Numbered from the stretch's first letter, positions 44,669 to 54,083 are shown. The stretch is DNA of 64,000 bases from Vibrio coralliilyticus (GCF_024449095.1 NZ_CP024628.1:496001-560000); one strand, 5' to 3'. The notes: generated from the letters alone by a model not told the origin. Program-made: numbers and translations.

Positions 44669-45327
44669 TTCACTGGTCTGTACCAGCGTTCACCATAAGC
44701 ACTGCTGTAATCGGGTTCTTCCAAATGTGTGGATGCTTCTACTGGCTCAAGTGGGCCAACTGTCGTCCGATAGGGTAAGACGCCAGCCCACACTGGAATG
44801 TCCAAATCGGATTCATCATCGTTGACACCAAAACGACTGATTTTGACTGACGCTTCGCTTAAAGGCATCTTAAGCACCATTGTCGCGGCGAGTTCTCTGT
44901 CACTACTTAATCTGACCTGCTCCGTTCTTCCGGGGGCAATTTGCTCAATAAAATGATTGAGCAGACGATCTTTTTCCTGCTTCTCTTCAACTACTTCAAA
45001 TTGGCCAAACACGACTGCTGAGCGATAGTGCGCGCTGTGGTGAAAAGCCGATCTCGCTAGAACCCAGCCATCGAATAGTGTGAATGTCAGGCAGGTCTGG
45101 TGGCCTTGTTTTAATGAGCGCAGCAATCGGCTGTTGTTCGCACCATGTATATACACATGTTCATCAACACGCCATGCCAACATAGGAATCACAATAGGGC
45201 CATTAGCGTCATTAATCGAGATATGGGCGATTAATGATTCATCAATTATTTGTGCAAGATGCTTGTCCTCGAACACGGCTTTGTGTGCGCCTTTTTTTAT
45301 TTGGGTCCTTTCTGTGTTTGATAGCAT
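44665..45327 (-). CDS. PNPOx-fold flavin/nucleotide-binding protein
   Basis: A 220-residue protein of the pyridoxamine 5'-phosphate oxidase-like split-barrel group. IVIPMLAWRVDEHVYIHGANNSRLLRSL and TFTLFDGWVLARSAFHHSAHYRSAVVFG are the typical flavin-fold blocks. These proteins bind FMN or related cofactors. It is divergent from a MocR regulator, a pairing seen in other bacteria where MocR proteins control vitamin B6-linked genes. It overlaps the kinase stop by four bases. Confidence 0.8.
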   Translation of the reverse strand: MLSNTERTQIKKGAHKAVFEDKHLAQIIDESLIAHISINDANGPIVIPMLAWRVDEHVYIHGANNSRLLRSLKQGHQTCLTFTLFDGWVLARSAFHHSAHYRSAVVFGQFEVVEEKQEKDRLLNHFIEQIAPGRTEQVRLSSDRELAATMVLKMPLSEASVKISRFGVNDDESDLDIPVWAGVLPYRTTVGPLEPVEASTHLEEPDYSSAYGERWYRPVN

Positions 45328-45423
45328 TGCGTTTCTCCATTGGCTTGTAATTTATGGTTCCAATCTAATGTTTAACTGGTATGTTATTGAGAGCCAGTTT
45401 TGACAAAGTTATAGGTCCAGTTA

Positions 45424-46845
45424 ATGGCGTTGATTGATATTGGAGATCTGACTCTCTCAGGTGGGGCGAGCACCTTACAACAGCAGTTATTTCATGCGAT
45501 TCGAGCAAAAATAGTGAAAAGCTTGTGGCCATTGCAGGGTAAGTTGCCTTCGACGCGCAAGCTCGCCAGTGAACTCAATGTAAGTCGTAATACAGTGACG
45601 GCTGCTTATGAGCAGCTGTTGGCGGAAGGCTACATAGAAAGTAAGCAAGGTTCGGGGTTCTACGTTGCGGTTGAGTTACCGGATAAATATGTGCCAGCGA
45701 CCGTGACTCAGGGTACGTCTTCGGTCGAGTCCAACTGCTTTGATATCAATTCGTCATTTGCACCTGGCGTTCCAGATCTTTCACAGTTTCCACTTGGTAA
45801 ATGGCAGCGATTGTTGCAAAGGCATGTTCTACGCCCAGTGTTACTGGGAAATCAAAATATTCAGGGCAGTGAAGCGCTTAGAGCGGCGCTGTCTGATTAC
45901 TTGTCTTCAAGCCGCTCCGTTCACTGCTCGGCACAGAGAATCATTGTGACTTCTGGTGCTCAACAGGCTTTGACCATTGCGATGGCGGCGACTCTGGCAC
46001 AAGGTGAAAAAGTTCTAATGGAGCAGCCTGGGTATGCCCAAATGACCAAGGTGCTTGAACTCAACCAATATCAGCTGGAACCTTTGACGGTGCATCAAGA
46101 AACAGGCTTTGAGTTGAATGATGTCCTGAAAAGTACGGCACGAGCGCTATACATCACCCCGAGTAACCAATATCCAATGGGAACGACCATCAACACTGAA
46201 AATCGCCTGAAGTTGATTGAATGGGCGGCGAGTAATCAAGGATGGATCATTGAAGATGATTATGACAGTGAGTTTCAGTTTGCGCACCGGCCTTATACCA
46301 GTCTACAGGGATTAGCAGGACAAATGGGGCTAGATGAGCACGTGATCTATATTGGCTCATTGAGTAAAGTGATGTTTAACGGCTTAAGGTTAGGTTATAT
46401 GGTGGTGCCGGATAGTTTAATTGAGAGCTGTCTTGAAATCAAAGATGCCATGAGCGGGGATTCTCCTTCTCATACACAAGAGGCTTTGGCTGACTTTATT
46501 GCTGAAGGTCATCTCATTCGTCATATTCGGAAAATGCGCCGGTTGTACAAACAGAAACATGAAATAGTCAGCCAAGCCATTGTCGACTATTTTCATGGAA
46601 GGGTGGAAATCATCAGCCAAGCGGCAGGATTGCATGTCACGCTCAAATGGAACGGCGGAATAGATGAGCAAGAGTGGGTGGCAAGGGCCGAAAAGCAAGG
46701 CATAGTACTGCGCCCGTTGAGCTACTACGAGCATACCGCGGCAAGTCACCGCACTTGGCGATCTGTTGTGCTTGGTTTTGGTAATACGCCCTTGTCAGAG
46801 CTAGAACCGAGAATACGAGTGCTTGCCCGATTGTTTGAATCGTGA
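45424..46845 (+). CDS. MocR-family (GntR/aminotransferase) transcriptional regulator
   Basis: A 473-residue fusion of a GntR winged helix (residues about 20-85, LPSTRKLASELNVSRNTVTAAYEQL) to a class I aminotransferase-like domain. The PLP lysine is in YIGSLSKVMFNGLRLGY, and EDDYDSEFQF and TPSNQYPMG complete the cofactor site. MocR proteins use PLP or an amino acid adduct as effector. It is divergent from the PNPOx-fold gene, its likely target. Confidence 0.9.
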   Translation: MALIDIGDLTLSGGASTLQQQLFHAIRAKIVKSLWPLQGKLPSTRKLASELNVSRNTVTAAYEQLLAEGYIESKQGSGFYVAVELPDKYVPATVTQGTSSVESNCFDINSSFAPGVPDLSQFPLGKWQRLLQRHVLRPVLLGNQNIQGSEALRAALSDYLSSSRSVHCSAQRIIVTSGAQQALTIAMAATLAQGEKVLMEQPGYAQMTKVLELNQYQLEPLTVHQETGFELNDVLKSTARALYITPSNQYPMGTTINTENRLKLIEWAASNQGWIIEDDYDSEFQFAHRPYTSLQGLAGQMGLDEHVIYIGSLSKVMFNGLRLGYMVVPDSLIESCLEIKDAMSGDSPSHTQEALADFIAEGHLIRHIRKMRRLYKQKHEIVSQAIVDYFHGRVEIISQAAGLHVTLKWNGGIDEQEWVARAEKQGIVLRPLSYYEHTAASHRTWRSVVLGFGNTPLSELEPRIRVLARLFES

Positions 46846-46882
46846 TTGTATTGAATGAAATATCATCAATTGAGGGAAGCTT

Positions 46883-47641
46883 ATGTGCCGCTGGTTAGCC
46901 TATCAAGGAGAACCCATTTATTTAGACGAATTAGTCTATGAGCCTGAGCACTCCTTGGTGCACCAAAGTCTTGATGCAAGAAAAGCAGTCACGCGCGTGA
47001 ATGCCGACGGTTTTGGGCTCGGCTGGTATACCGAGCGAAATACTCCGGGGCAGTTCCACGAAGTCTTACCGGCTTGGGGAGATGAAAACCTGCGCTCATT
47101 AACTCACCACATTCGTTCCCATCGATTTATGGCCCATGTTCGCTCTTCCACAGGGACTCAGGTTTCTCGTTCTAATTGTCATCCGTTTATCATCGATAAT
47201 TGGATGTTTTTGCATAATGGTCAGATTGGGGGCTTTGAACAAATAAAATATGAGTTACATAAGAAGTTATCGGAGCCGTTGTTCCTCCAGCGCATGGGCA
47301 CAACGGATAGCGAGCTTATCTTTCTTTTAATGTTACAAAATGGCCTACGTGAGCAGCCTGTTGAAGCGATTCGTACAACTCTCAAGGATATAGGCCAGCT
47401 GGCGACATCGAGAGGAATAGAAGAACCATTGAAAGCATCGATTTGTATTTCGGATGGTGAGCAATTTTGGGTCGTGCGTTATAGCTCAGCGAATGATGCG
47501 CCAACCGTCTTCATTCTACAAGATGGCGCAAACATTGCTCTGGCATCAGAGCCGTTGGAAAAAAGCGCTGATTGGAGAAAAGTCTCTGCGCAAAGTATTT
47601 TGTCTATAAAGGGTGACGCCGTAACCTATCATGCTATTTAG
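46883..47641 (+). CDS. Class II glutamine amidotransferase (YafJ type)
   Basis: A 252-residue N-terminal nucleophile amidotransferase. Cys2 after the initiator Met is the catalytic residue (MCRWLAYQG). The glutamine-pocket motifs FMAHVRSSTG, NCHPFIIDNWMFLHNGQIGG and MGTTDSELIF match YafJ/EgtC-like proteins. The acceptor is unknown, and no ergothioneine genes adjoin. It lies 37 bases after the MocR gene with a good AGGGAAG site, perhaps the same transcript. Confidence 0.87.
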   Translation: MCRWLAYQGEPIYLDELVYEPEHSLVHQSLDARKAVTRVNADGFGLGWYTERNTPGQFHEVLPAWGDENLRSLTHHIRSHRFMAHVRSSTGTQVSRSNCHPFIIDNWMFLHNGQIGGFEQIKYELHKKLSEPLFLQRMGTTDSELIFLLMLQNGLREQPVEAIRTTLKDIGQLATSRGIEEPLKASICISDGEQFWVVRYSSANDAPTVFILQDGANIALASEPLEKSADWRKVSAQSILSIKGDAVTYHAI

Positions 47642-48893
47642 CCCGACTTTGATTGAGAGAGCGTCGCTTTCCCCATGGGAGAGAAAGAACGGCGAAAATA
47701 GTGACGGCATATAGCATTGACCAACCTAAGCAGATAAATACGCCAGTACATATAAACAATGCCACGCCAGCCATCCATTTACTTGTACCTGTCAGGAGCT
47801 TATAGGCTGAAAGCATGGCCAAAAGGTAAACCAGAACGAAAATGCCATTGGCCAGCTTTAGAAAAAACTCAAGATCTAGGCCTGAAATTTCCCCGACCAA
47901 ACATGAAAGCACTAGCACCACGCCGACTACCAAAGTTGCGTTGGCCGGAACGCCGCGAATGGAGACTCTGGCTAAGGCGCTTTTAGGTTTATATTCGCGT
48001 GCCTGCGCCCAGACCATTCTTGAGAGACTCTGTGTGTATAGATTGACGCTAGCAAAACAGGCAGCAAACCCAAGGGCGCTGATGAGCAGTTTAAACTGTT
48101 CACCAAACAGCATTTCTGATAACCAAGGTATGGAAGCGCTGTCGAATTCGCTGCTGCCATAGGCACCAAACTTTAAAATAACGACGGAGCAGGCCCAGTA
48201 AGCGGCTCCAGCGACAAAACAACCGATAATGATCGCAATGGGGAAATCTCTTTGCGGATTTTTAAACTCTTCTCCCATGTGTGCGAAAGCCTCTATCCCG
48301 ACAAAACACCAAAACATAACGGCTAGTGCAGCCCCAATACTCCAGGTTGATTCGGAGGTGAGTGCCGGCATCGTCAGATCTTGCCCGCCAATATCGCCTT
48401 TCCACCAGAAGGCAGCAACCAGAGTGAAAATACTTAGCGCGATAAATGTCTGTAGCCGTCCGGATGATTTCGTTCCGGCCAAATTGACAATTATTAGAAG
48501 AAACACCGTTAGAAGTTGAGCGAAAATAGATGAGTCCAGCGCTTTAGGCAGTAACTGCTGTAAGAATCCGGCGGCGAGTGCCACCGCGGCAGGTACACCG
48601 ACGGGAATTACACTGACAAATAACCAAGCCACGCTTTTTTCAAGGCGCTTATCAAATGCTTGACGTACAAAATACGCGGTTCCACCTGCGTTCGGGTAAC
48701 GCTTACCTAACTGAGCAAAGGTCAGCGCAATCGGACATATCGCAATAAATAGAATGAGCCACGCCCAAAGAGAAAGTGAACCAGCGATGCCAGCTGCAAT
48801 AGCGGGGACCATAAAAAGGCCAGTACCCAGCAAGGTCGTTGAGAGTTGCCCAACGCCTGATAATAATGTGATTTCTTGTTTTAGCTGCCCCAT
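47634..48893 (-). CDS. APC-family amino-acid exporter, YjeH-like
   Basis: A 419-residue inner-membrane protein with about twelve segments. The N-terminal GVGQLSTTLLGTGLFMVPAIAAG and RYPNAGGTAYFVRQAF are typical of YjeH, which exports methionine and branched-chain amino acids in E. coli. It overlaps the amidotransferase stop by eight bases tail-to-tail. It is divergent from an Lrp-family regulator, a plausible controller. Confidence 0.83.
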   Translation of the reverse strand: MGQLKQEITLLSGVGQLSTTLLGTGLFMVPAIAAGIAGSLSLWAWLILFIAICPIALTFAQLGKRYPNAGGTAYFVRQAFDKRLEKSVAWLFVSVIPVGVPAAVALAAGFLQQLLPKALDSSIFAQLLTVFLLIIVNLAGTKSSGRLQTFIALSIFTLVAAFWWKGDIGGQDLTMPALTSESTWSIGAALAVMFWCFVGIEAFAHMGEEFKNPQRDFPIAIIIGCFVAGAAYWACSVVILKFGAYGSSEFDSASIPWLSEMLFGEQFKLLISALGFAACFASVNLYTQSLSRMVWAQAREYKPKSALARVSIRGVPANATLVVGVVLVLSCLVGEISGLDLEFFLKLANGIFVLVYLLAMLSAYKLLTGTSKWMAGVALFICTGVFICLGWSMLYAVTIFAVLSLPWGKRRSLNQSRAK

Positions 48894-49089
48894 GGTTCCT
48901 TTCCCGTAATTTTTTTTGATAGCTTACTCAAACATTAAGAGAAACACAGCAAACAATTTGTCGGATTTATATGTCACTTTGGCGGAACTGAGGGAGGTAA
49001 ATAGGCAGATTGCACTCTTTCGCCCAACGGCTTTTTGTGTCACATTACCTGAAATCAACAGGATAAGTTGAGGTATGACAGGAAGTAAT

Positions 49090-49536
49090 ATGGATAAGTT
49101 CGATAATCAAATTCTCGATATTTTAAGACACCACGCCAGAGCATCGGTCAGTGATATTGCTCGACAGGTCAATTTGTCACGTTCAGCTGTTACTGCAAGA
49201 ATTCAAAAACTGGAACAAGAGAAAGTGATTCTTGGTTATCACGCCAATATTGCCCAAGACGAGCCGGAGTCGATACAGGCCTACATTGCCTTAAAATTCG
49301 ATATGTCTGCGTCGTCACATTATTGTGAGTCGTACGCTGCGAAGATCTATAAGATCGAGGGAGTGAAGTGGTGTCACGCCATTACAGGGGAGACGGATAT
49401 GATGTTGTTTGTTGAAGCGCCTAGCATGGCTAGGCTTAATGCAGTTCGCGATGAATTACAAACGATTCCGGAGTTACGTCACCTAATGACCCACACTGTA
49501 CTCACGGAGTTTTTTAATACCCGTCATGTCTCTTAA
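49090..49536 (+). CDS. Lrp/AsnC-family transcriptional regulator
   Basis: A 148-residue regulator with an N-terminal helix-turn-helix (ASVSDIARQVNLSRSAVTARIQKLE) and a C-terminal RAM ligand-binding domain. The start at 49090 is preferred because AGGAA lies about six bases upstream; a longer frame from 49075 has a weak site. It is divergent from the YjeH-like exporter and overlaps the LysR gene by eleven bases. Amino-acid-responsive control of these transporters is likely. Confidence 0.87.
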   Translation: MDKFDNQILDILRHHARASVSDIARQVNLSRSAVTARIQKLEQEKVILGYHANIAQDEPESIQAYIALKFDMSASSHYCESYAAKIYKIEGVKWCHAITGETDMMLFVEAPSMARLNAVRDELQTIPELRHLMTHTVLTEFFNTRHVS

Positions 49537-50449
49537 TCATATCAATCTCAATTTATTGCGCTCGTTGCAGGTACTGCTAGAGGAATGTCATGTCAGTAAG
49601 GCTGCAGAACGACTTAACATCACCCAATCTGCAGTGAGTCGCCAGCTCGCCCAATTAAGAAACTTATGTGGTGACCCGTTATTGGTGCGTGACGGTAATG
49701 CTTTGGTTCCGACCCCAAGAGCGCTCGCAATGCAGACAAAACTCAATTTGCTTTTGGGCGAGTTTGAACAGCTGCTGCATGACAAACCATTCGATCCTAA
49801 AACTTGGAAGCAGGAGTTCGTTTTGTCTTCCAGTGATTATGTTGCTCAGTACATAGTGCCAGATGTTGTTGCGGTAATGGTGGAGCAAGCCCCTAACGTC
49901 AACTTGGCTTATCGACTTTGGCAGCCTGATTATCTTCAGCAGTTTGGCGAAACGGGTATCCACTTAGCGTCAACCATGCAGCCAGAGAAACCTGCTAATG
50001 TAACCAGTGTGAAGCTCGGGGAAGACAAGTCAGTTTGCCTTATGCATCGCTCTCATCCATTATCGTCTAAACGCACACTGACGGTAGAAGATTTAATCGC
50101 TTATCCGCACTTGAAAGTCACCGGAGGGGGAGACAAAGATTCCAGCACTGACACGGTATTGAAAAATTTAGGTTATGAAAGGCGGGTAGCGCTGAAAGTG
50201 CCTTTCTTCTTTGCTGCCGTGAATGCGCTAGTTTCTAGTGATTATTTAATGGTAGTGCCTGAACACATTGCGTTGAACTTATCCGCCAATCACGATCTGG
50301 AATATCGCCCGCTACCGTTTGACACGGAAGCGCATCAGTATTGGCTTATGTGGCACCCTAAGTATGATCAAGATAAAGCCCATCAGTGGATGCGTGAGAG
50401 GGTGCTTCATGCGATCCGCACCTCAAGGTATTCTATTAGTATGATTTGA
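49526..50449 (+). CDS. LysR-family transcriptional regulator
   Basis: A 307-residue regulator with an N-terminal winged helix (HVSKAAERLNITQSAVSRQLAQLR) and a two-lobe periplasmic-binding-fold effector domain. It is translationally coupled to the Lrp gene by overlap and precedes a LysE exporter by 88 bases on the same strand. Its effector is unknown. Confidence 0.9.
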   Translation: MSLNHINLNLLRSLQVLLEECHVSKAAERLNITQSAVSRQLAQLRNLCGDPLLVRDGNALVPTPRALAMQTKLNLLLGEFEQLLHDKPFDPKTWKQEFVLSSSDYVAQYIVPDVVAVMVEQAPNVNLAYRLWQPDYLQQFGETGIHLASTMQPEKPANVTSVKLGEDKSVCLMHRSHPLSSKRTLTVEDLIAYPHLKVTGGGDKDSSTDTVLKNLGYERRVALKVPFFFAAVNALVSSDYLMVVPEHIALNLSANHDLEYRPLPFDTEAHQYWLMWHPKYDQDKAHQWMRERVLHAIRTSRYSISMI

Positions 50450-50537
50450 AGTCATAGCTAATATAATAAACTTTGATTTCAAATCATTATTTCGCTGCGA
50501 TAACTTAATGGTATGACTCTAGTTTCAGGAAAAAATA

Positions 50538-51152
50538 ATGACACTCACAATCTGGCTATCACTTTTCACGATCTGCATTTTAGGGGCGATGTCACCCGGA
50601 CCAAGCCTAGCGATGGTGGCCAAGCATAGTTTGGCTGGTGGTCGTAGAAATGGTTTGGCAACGGCATGGGCGCATGCATTTGGTATCGGTATATATGCTT
50701 TTATTACCCTGATTGGTCTTGCCGTTGTCCTGCAACAGTCCCCACTGCTATTCAAAGCAATCAGTTATTCGGGGGCGGCGTATTTGGCTTATCTTGGCTA
50801 CAACGCTCTGCGCTCAAAAGGTGGCGTGGCAGCGAAGTTAGAATCAGGAGAGCACACAACGGCTTGGCAGTCGGCAAAAGAGGGCTTTCTTATCTCCATC
50901 TTGAGTCCGAAAATTGCCTTGTTCTTTATCGCGTTGTTCAGCCAATTTGTGGCCGTTGGAGATAGCTTGGCAGCCAAAGCTCTGATTGTATTAACCCCTT
51001 TCGTTGTCGATGGTCTGTGGTACACCCTGATTACTTTTTTACTCTCTAGCCCCCGTTTGCTAGACAAAATTCGCTCCAGAGCACAATTGATTGATCGTTT
51101 GTCAGGTGCCGTGTTGATTTTTTTAGCGGTGCGAGTCGTCATGACAGTGTAA
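50538..51152 (+). CDS. LysE/RhtB-family amino-acid exporter
   Basis: A 204-residue inner-membrane protein with about six segments. The family start block GAMSPGPSLAMVAKHSLAGGRRNG is diagnostic. It exports amino acids or homoserine-lactone-like compounds. AGGA lies about nine bases upstream. It sits with Lrp and LysR regulators and a second exporter, suggesting an amino-acid export island. Confidence 0.9.
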   Translation: MTLTIWLSLFTICILGAMSPGPSLAMVAKHSLAGGRRNGLATAWAHAFGIGIYAFITLIGLAVVLQQSPLLFKAISYSGAAYLAYLGYNALRSKGGVAAKLESGEHTTAWQSAKEGFLISILSPKIALFFIALFSQFVAVGDSLAAKALIVLTPFVVDGLWYTLITFLLSSPRLLDKIRSRAQLIDRLSGAVLIFLAVRVVMTV

Positions 51153-51181
51153 GATACTCAATACATATGAGAATAGATAAC

Positions 51182-51206
51182 AAAGGAGCCCTTGGCTCCT
51201 TTTGTC
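51182..51206 (+). terminator. Terminator after the LysE-type exporter
   Basis: The perfect nine-base stem AAAGGAGCC / GGCTCCTTT with a three-base loop is followed by TTTG. Confidence 0.7.
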
Positions 51207-51224
51207 ATGATTGGAGAAGAAAGG

Positions 51225-52202
51225 ATGATTAGACTTGCTGTTATCGGAACAAACTGGATCACAGACCAATTCATTGAGGCCGCATTAAAAACCGATCTGT
51301 ATCTTTTAGCAGGCGTGTATTCCCGTTCTATTGAAAAAGCGAAAGCGTTTGCCGAGAAATATGATTCACCAGCTCTGTTCGATGATTTTGACGAATTGGC
51401 CACTTCAACAGAGATTGATGTGGTTTACATTGCCAGCCCGAATTCACTGCATGCCCCACAAGCGATAAAGCTACTAGAAGCAGGGAAACATGTGATCTGT
51501 GAAAAGCCGCTGGCTGCCAATGAGACGTTAGCGCAACAGATGTATCAGACGGCATTAGCAAATGATGTTGTGCTGTTTGAAGCATTTATGTCACCACATA
51601 CTCCCAACTTTAAATTATTGAAAGAGCATAGCCGCCACATCGGTAAAATTCGTAAAGCATTGATTACTTACTGTCAGTATTCATCGCGTTATCCTAAGTA
51701 TCTGGCGGGTGAAAACCCAAATACGTTTAATCCTGCTTTTGCAAACGGCTCAATTATGGATATTGGCTACTATTGTGTAGGCGCTGCGGTAGAGTTATTT
51801 GGCGAACCACTCAGTGTGAAAGCTCACGCCCAGCTGCTGGACAGTGGTGTGGATGGCAGTGGAAGTGTGATTTTGGGTTATGATGGCTTTGAAGTCGTGC
51901 TTCAGCACTCTAAAACCAGTGACTCCTATTTACCAAGCGAAATTCAAGGCGAAGAGGGCGCGCTTTTGATGGAGATGATTTCTACGGGTAAAAAGCTGAC
52001 CAAGATTACAAAAGGCAGTGTTGGAGTAGATTTGAGTGTGAAACAAGATCCGAACCCAATGTATTACGAAGCCTTGGTTTTTGCTAAGCAATTTGAAACG
52101 AACAAAATGGACGAAGACTGTATGAAGCGCTCGCTGATTGTGGCTAAATTGCTGACAGAAATTCGTAAACAAACGGGCGTAATATTCCCGGCAGACGTAT
52201 AA
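51225..52202 (+). CDS. Gfo/Idh/MocA-family oxidoreductase
   Basis: A 325-residue NAD(P)-dependent dehydrogenase. The start at 51225 (AAGG directly upstream) begins MIRLAVIGTNWITDQF, the Rossmann dinucleotide region. VYIASPNSLHAPQAIKLLEAGKHVICEKPLA is the family's EKP motif, with the catalytic Lys, and the later MDIGYYCVGAAVELFG is also typical. The substrate is probably a sugar derivative or inositol-like compound but cannot be named. It lies 11 bases before the OsmC gene. Confidence 0.9.
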   Translation: MIRLAVIGTNWITDQFIEAALKTDLYLLAGVYSRSIEKAKAFAEKYDSPALFDDFDELATSTEIDVVYIASPNSLHAPQAIKLLEAGKHVICEKPLAANETLAQQMYQTALANDVVLFEAFMSPHTPNFKLLKEHSRHIGKIRKALITYCQYSSRYPKYLAGENPNTFNPAFANGSIMDIGYYCVGAAVELFGEPLSVKAHAQLLDSGVDGSGSVILGYDGFEVVLQHSKTSDSYLPSEIQGEEGALLMEMISTGKKLTKITKGSVGVDLSVKQDPNPMYYEALVFAKQFETNKMDEDCMKRSLIVAKLLTEIRKQTGVIFPADV

Positions 52203-52213
52203 GAGAGAAAGAT

Positions 52214-52612
52214 ATGCAAGCTGAAGTTAAGTGGATTGAAGAGTTTAAGTTTCTTGGTCACTCTCAATCTGGTCACTCTGTGGTCATGGATGGTAATGGC
52301 GGTGCAACAGCACCAAGCCCAATGGAGATGGTTCTGATGGCGGCGGGTGGCTGCAGCTCAGTCGATGTTGTTGACGGGCTAAAAGAAGCGGCGCAAAAGG
52401 TAACAAGTTGCACGGCAAAACTGTCGACTGAGCGTCGTGAAACCGCGCCTAGAATTTTCACCAAAGTAAATATTCATTTTGAGGTGTCTGGTGAAAATTT
52501 GGATGCCGAGGTTGTCGCAAAAGTAACAGCAGACTCTCTAGAAAAGTATTGTTCCGTGTGCCTGATGCTAGGTGAAGGCGTAGAAATGACCCACAGTTGG
52601 GACATAGTATAG
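52214..52612 (+). CDS. OsmC/YhfA-family protein
   Basis: A 132-residue OsmC-fold protein. The two redox cysteines are in AAGGCSSVDVVD and KYCSVCLML, the positions used by OsmC/Ohr peroxidases. The sequence SPMEMVLMAAGGCSSVDVV matches the YhfA branch, whose substrate is not settled. It follows the oxidoreductase with an 11-base spacer. Its downstream terminator has been split by an insertion sequence. Confidence 0.88.
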   Translation: MQAEVKWIEEFKFLGHSQSGHSVVMDGNGGATAPSPMEMVLMAAGGCSSVDVVDGLKEAAQKVTSCTAKLSTERRETAPRIFTKVNIHFEVSGENLDAEVVAKVTADSLEKYCSVCLMLGEGVEMTHSWDIV

Positions 52613-52632
52613 CTTACTATAAAACGTGGAAA

Positions 52633-52648
52633 GCCGGGTTTACAACTC
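52633..52648 (+). terminator. Left half of an IS-split terminator after the OsmC gene
   Basis: AAGCCG (52631-52636) plus GGTTTACAACTC here, rejoined with CGGC plus a T-run at 54083-54092, rebuilds a GCCGGGTT-TAC-AACTCGGC hairpin followed by seven T residues. The insertion sequence separates the two arms. Confidence 0.7.
52637..52648 (+). repeat. Target-site duplication, left copy
   Basis: GGTTTACAACTC directly repeats at 54072-54083, immediately outside the other inverted repeat. It is twelve bases long, within the IS4-family range. Confidence 0.88.
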
Positions 52649-52668
52649 TAATGCCGTTCGGATAAGCA

Positions 52669-53991
52669 TTAACGCTTATACCTAAATGGGTATTTGGGTG
52701 GGACAAAAAGGACTGAACGTGGATACGTTCGGTCCTTCCTTTTATCCGGTAAAATGAAGTGACTTATGTTCTCCCTCATTTGCTTGAGTTTGCTCGGTAG
52801 AGTTCCGTCAGGGCTAAGCGCTAGCCAACGTAGCTGGGTATCTATCAAATTTATTGCCGCTGTAAAGCTCACTCTAGTTGGCCTTACCTCAGCGTCTTTA
52901 GCAATATGAACCATCTCTAAGCGCACCAAATTGTACGCCAGCAATATTCCCCAGAGCTCTTGTCTAACACCAGCAGCAAAACGACTTCTCAAGGTGACTT
53001 CATTTTGTAACTGAGTTTGTTTTATCTCACCGTAACCTTCTTCTATTTCCCAGCGTTGCCAATAGACAGTCAATAAGTCTTCTAATGAGTATTTCTCAGG
53101 ATCAACCAGTGAAGTTATAAAGCCTTCAATTTCACCTTTTGGGTCTTTGTAGAGGATGAGGCGTGCTTGCCAATGAGTCGGCAAATTAGGGTTATTGCGC
53201 TGAGCTTGCTGTGAAACAGGCATAGAGATAAGCATGTCGTTTTCAGCAAAACGCTCCAAAACTTCATATCTTACTTTGCGTTTCACAGGGGTTAGCCAGT
53301 GGCTATTGGAGGCAGCAGCATTCCACGATATCAATAGGTCGGCAGAAAAGTAGCAACGATCAAACAATGTGAGTGAGTTTGCTGGCACGTCTCCTAATAA
53401 TCGGCGTGCCAGTGTTGTCTCACCGACCTGACAAGCATCGAATGCAGCCCCTACCATAAAACGTGTCTCGGTAGCCATCAGACCGACCAAGCGCAGTTGA
53501 GGATAAGGTTTATGTTTTTGAGAAATGAATCCAAACGCTTGCGCATTGTCTTCTGAATCTTGGCAACGAAAAGTGGTACCATCCACGGCCATAATGTTTA
53601 GCCCTAGCGCCTTATCCTTTACTAGCGCGTCGCTCTCCCATGCCGCCATAGAGGTTTTAAACAAAGCAGCGAGAGGAGCTTCGTCCAAACGTCGCCTAGA
53701 GTCAGTAAGTACGCTAGGTGCAACACGAGACCAAGAATCCTGAGGCTTAGGTTGGAGAGCTAGGTCAAGAGAACTGCATACTTCTTTGATTGATTTATTC
53801 CGTTGCAATCCCATCCAAATGACGAGCCAGACGGCTTGTTGCGCTGGTAAGCGTCGCCTTCTAATGCTTGCTTTAGACGTATCAAGCAAAGCTTGTTCTA
53901 TCCATTCAAGCTGAATGGCATTAACTACAGACTCATAGTTTTTACCATCCTCGATAGTCTCATGTGCCAAAAGCAGCTCTTGAGCAAACAT
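52669..53991 (-). CDS. IS4-family DDE transposase
   Basis: A 440-residue transposase. The DDE core is visible: MAVDGTTF (first Asp), LFDRCYFS (second Asp) and the IS4 signature Y-x2-R-x3-E-x6-K in YWQRWEIEEGYGEIK (Glu). An N-terminal Transposase_IS4 DNA-binding region of about 100 residues precedes. The frame is uninterrupted. Its ribosome site GGGGA is inside a 12-base-pair hairpin with a T-run, so expression from outside transcripts should be low. Confidence 0.93.
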   Translation of the reverse strand: MFAQELLLAHETIEDGKNYESVVNAIQLEWIEQALLDTSKASIRRRRLPAQQAVWLVIWMGLQRNKSIKEVCSSLDLALQPKPQDSWSRVAPSVLTDSRRRLDEAPLAALFKTSMAAWESDALVKDKALGLNIMAVDGTTFRCQDSEDNAQAFGFISQKHKPYPQLRLVGLMATETRFMVGAAFDACQVGETTLARRLLGDVPANSLTLFDRCYFSADLLISWNAAASNSHWLTPVKRKVRYEVLERFAENDMLISMPVSQQAQRNNPNLPTHWQARLILYKDPKGEIEGFITSLVDPEKYSLEDLLTVYWQRWEIEEGYGEIKQTQLQNEVTLRSRFAAGVRQELWGILLAYNLVRLEMVHIAKDAEVRPTRVSFTAAINLIDTQLRWLALSPDGTLPSKLKQMRENISHFILPDKRKDRTYPRSVLFVPPKYPFRYKR

Positions 53992-54023
53992 AAAAAATCC
54001 CCACTAACTTTGTTAGTGGGGAT
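53989..54023 (-). promoter_or_regulatory. Terminator/RBS-masking hairpin before the transposase
   Basis: A perfect 12-base stem ATCCCCACTAAC / GTTAGTGGGGAT (53997-54023) with a three-base loop is followed on the minus strand by TTTTTT and then the ATG. GGGGA, the only plausible ribosome site, is in the 3' arm. This should stop or silence transcripts reading in from outside, as in other IS elements that protect themselves from read-through. Confidence 0.75.
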
Positions 54024-54071
54024 TATCATACGATCTCAGGATCGTTCAAGTCTCTAAAACGATCGGCATTA

Positions 54072-54083
54072 GGTTTACAACTC
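54072..54083 (+). repeat. Target-site duplication, right copy
   Basis: Second copy of GGTTTACAACTC, followed by GGC and a run of T residues, the right arm of the split terminator. Confidence 0.88.

Larger units (their letters stand above)
52649..54071 (-). mobile_element. Complete IS4-family insertion sequence
   Basis: A 1423-base element bounded by inverted repeats TAATGCCGTTCG (left) and TAATGCCGATCG (right, reversed), with 11 of 12 bases identical, and by 12-base direct repeats. It carries one intact transposase gene on the minus strand and a strong hairpin just before that gene. Intact ends, intact gene and an exact duplication suggest a recent insertion. The named IS cannot be given without a database search. 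Confidence 0.92.
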
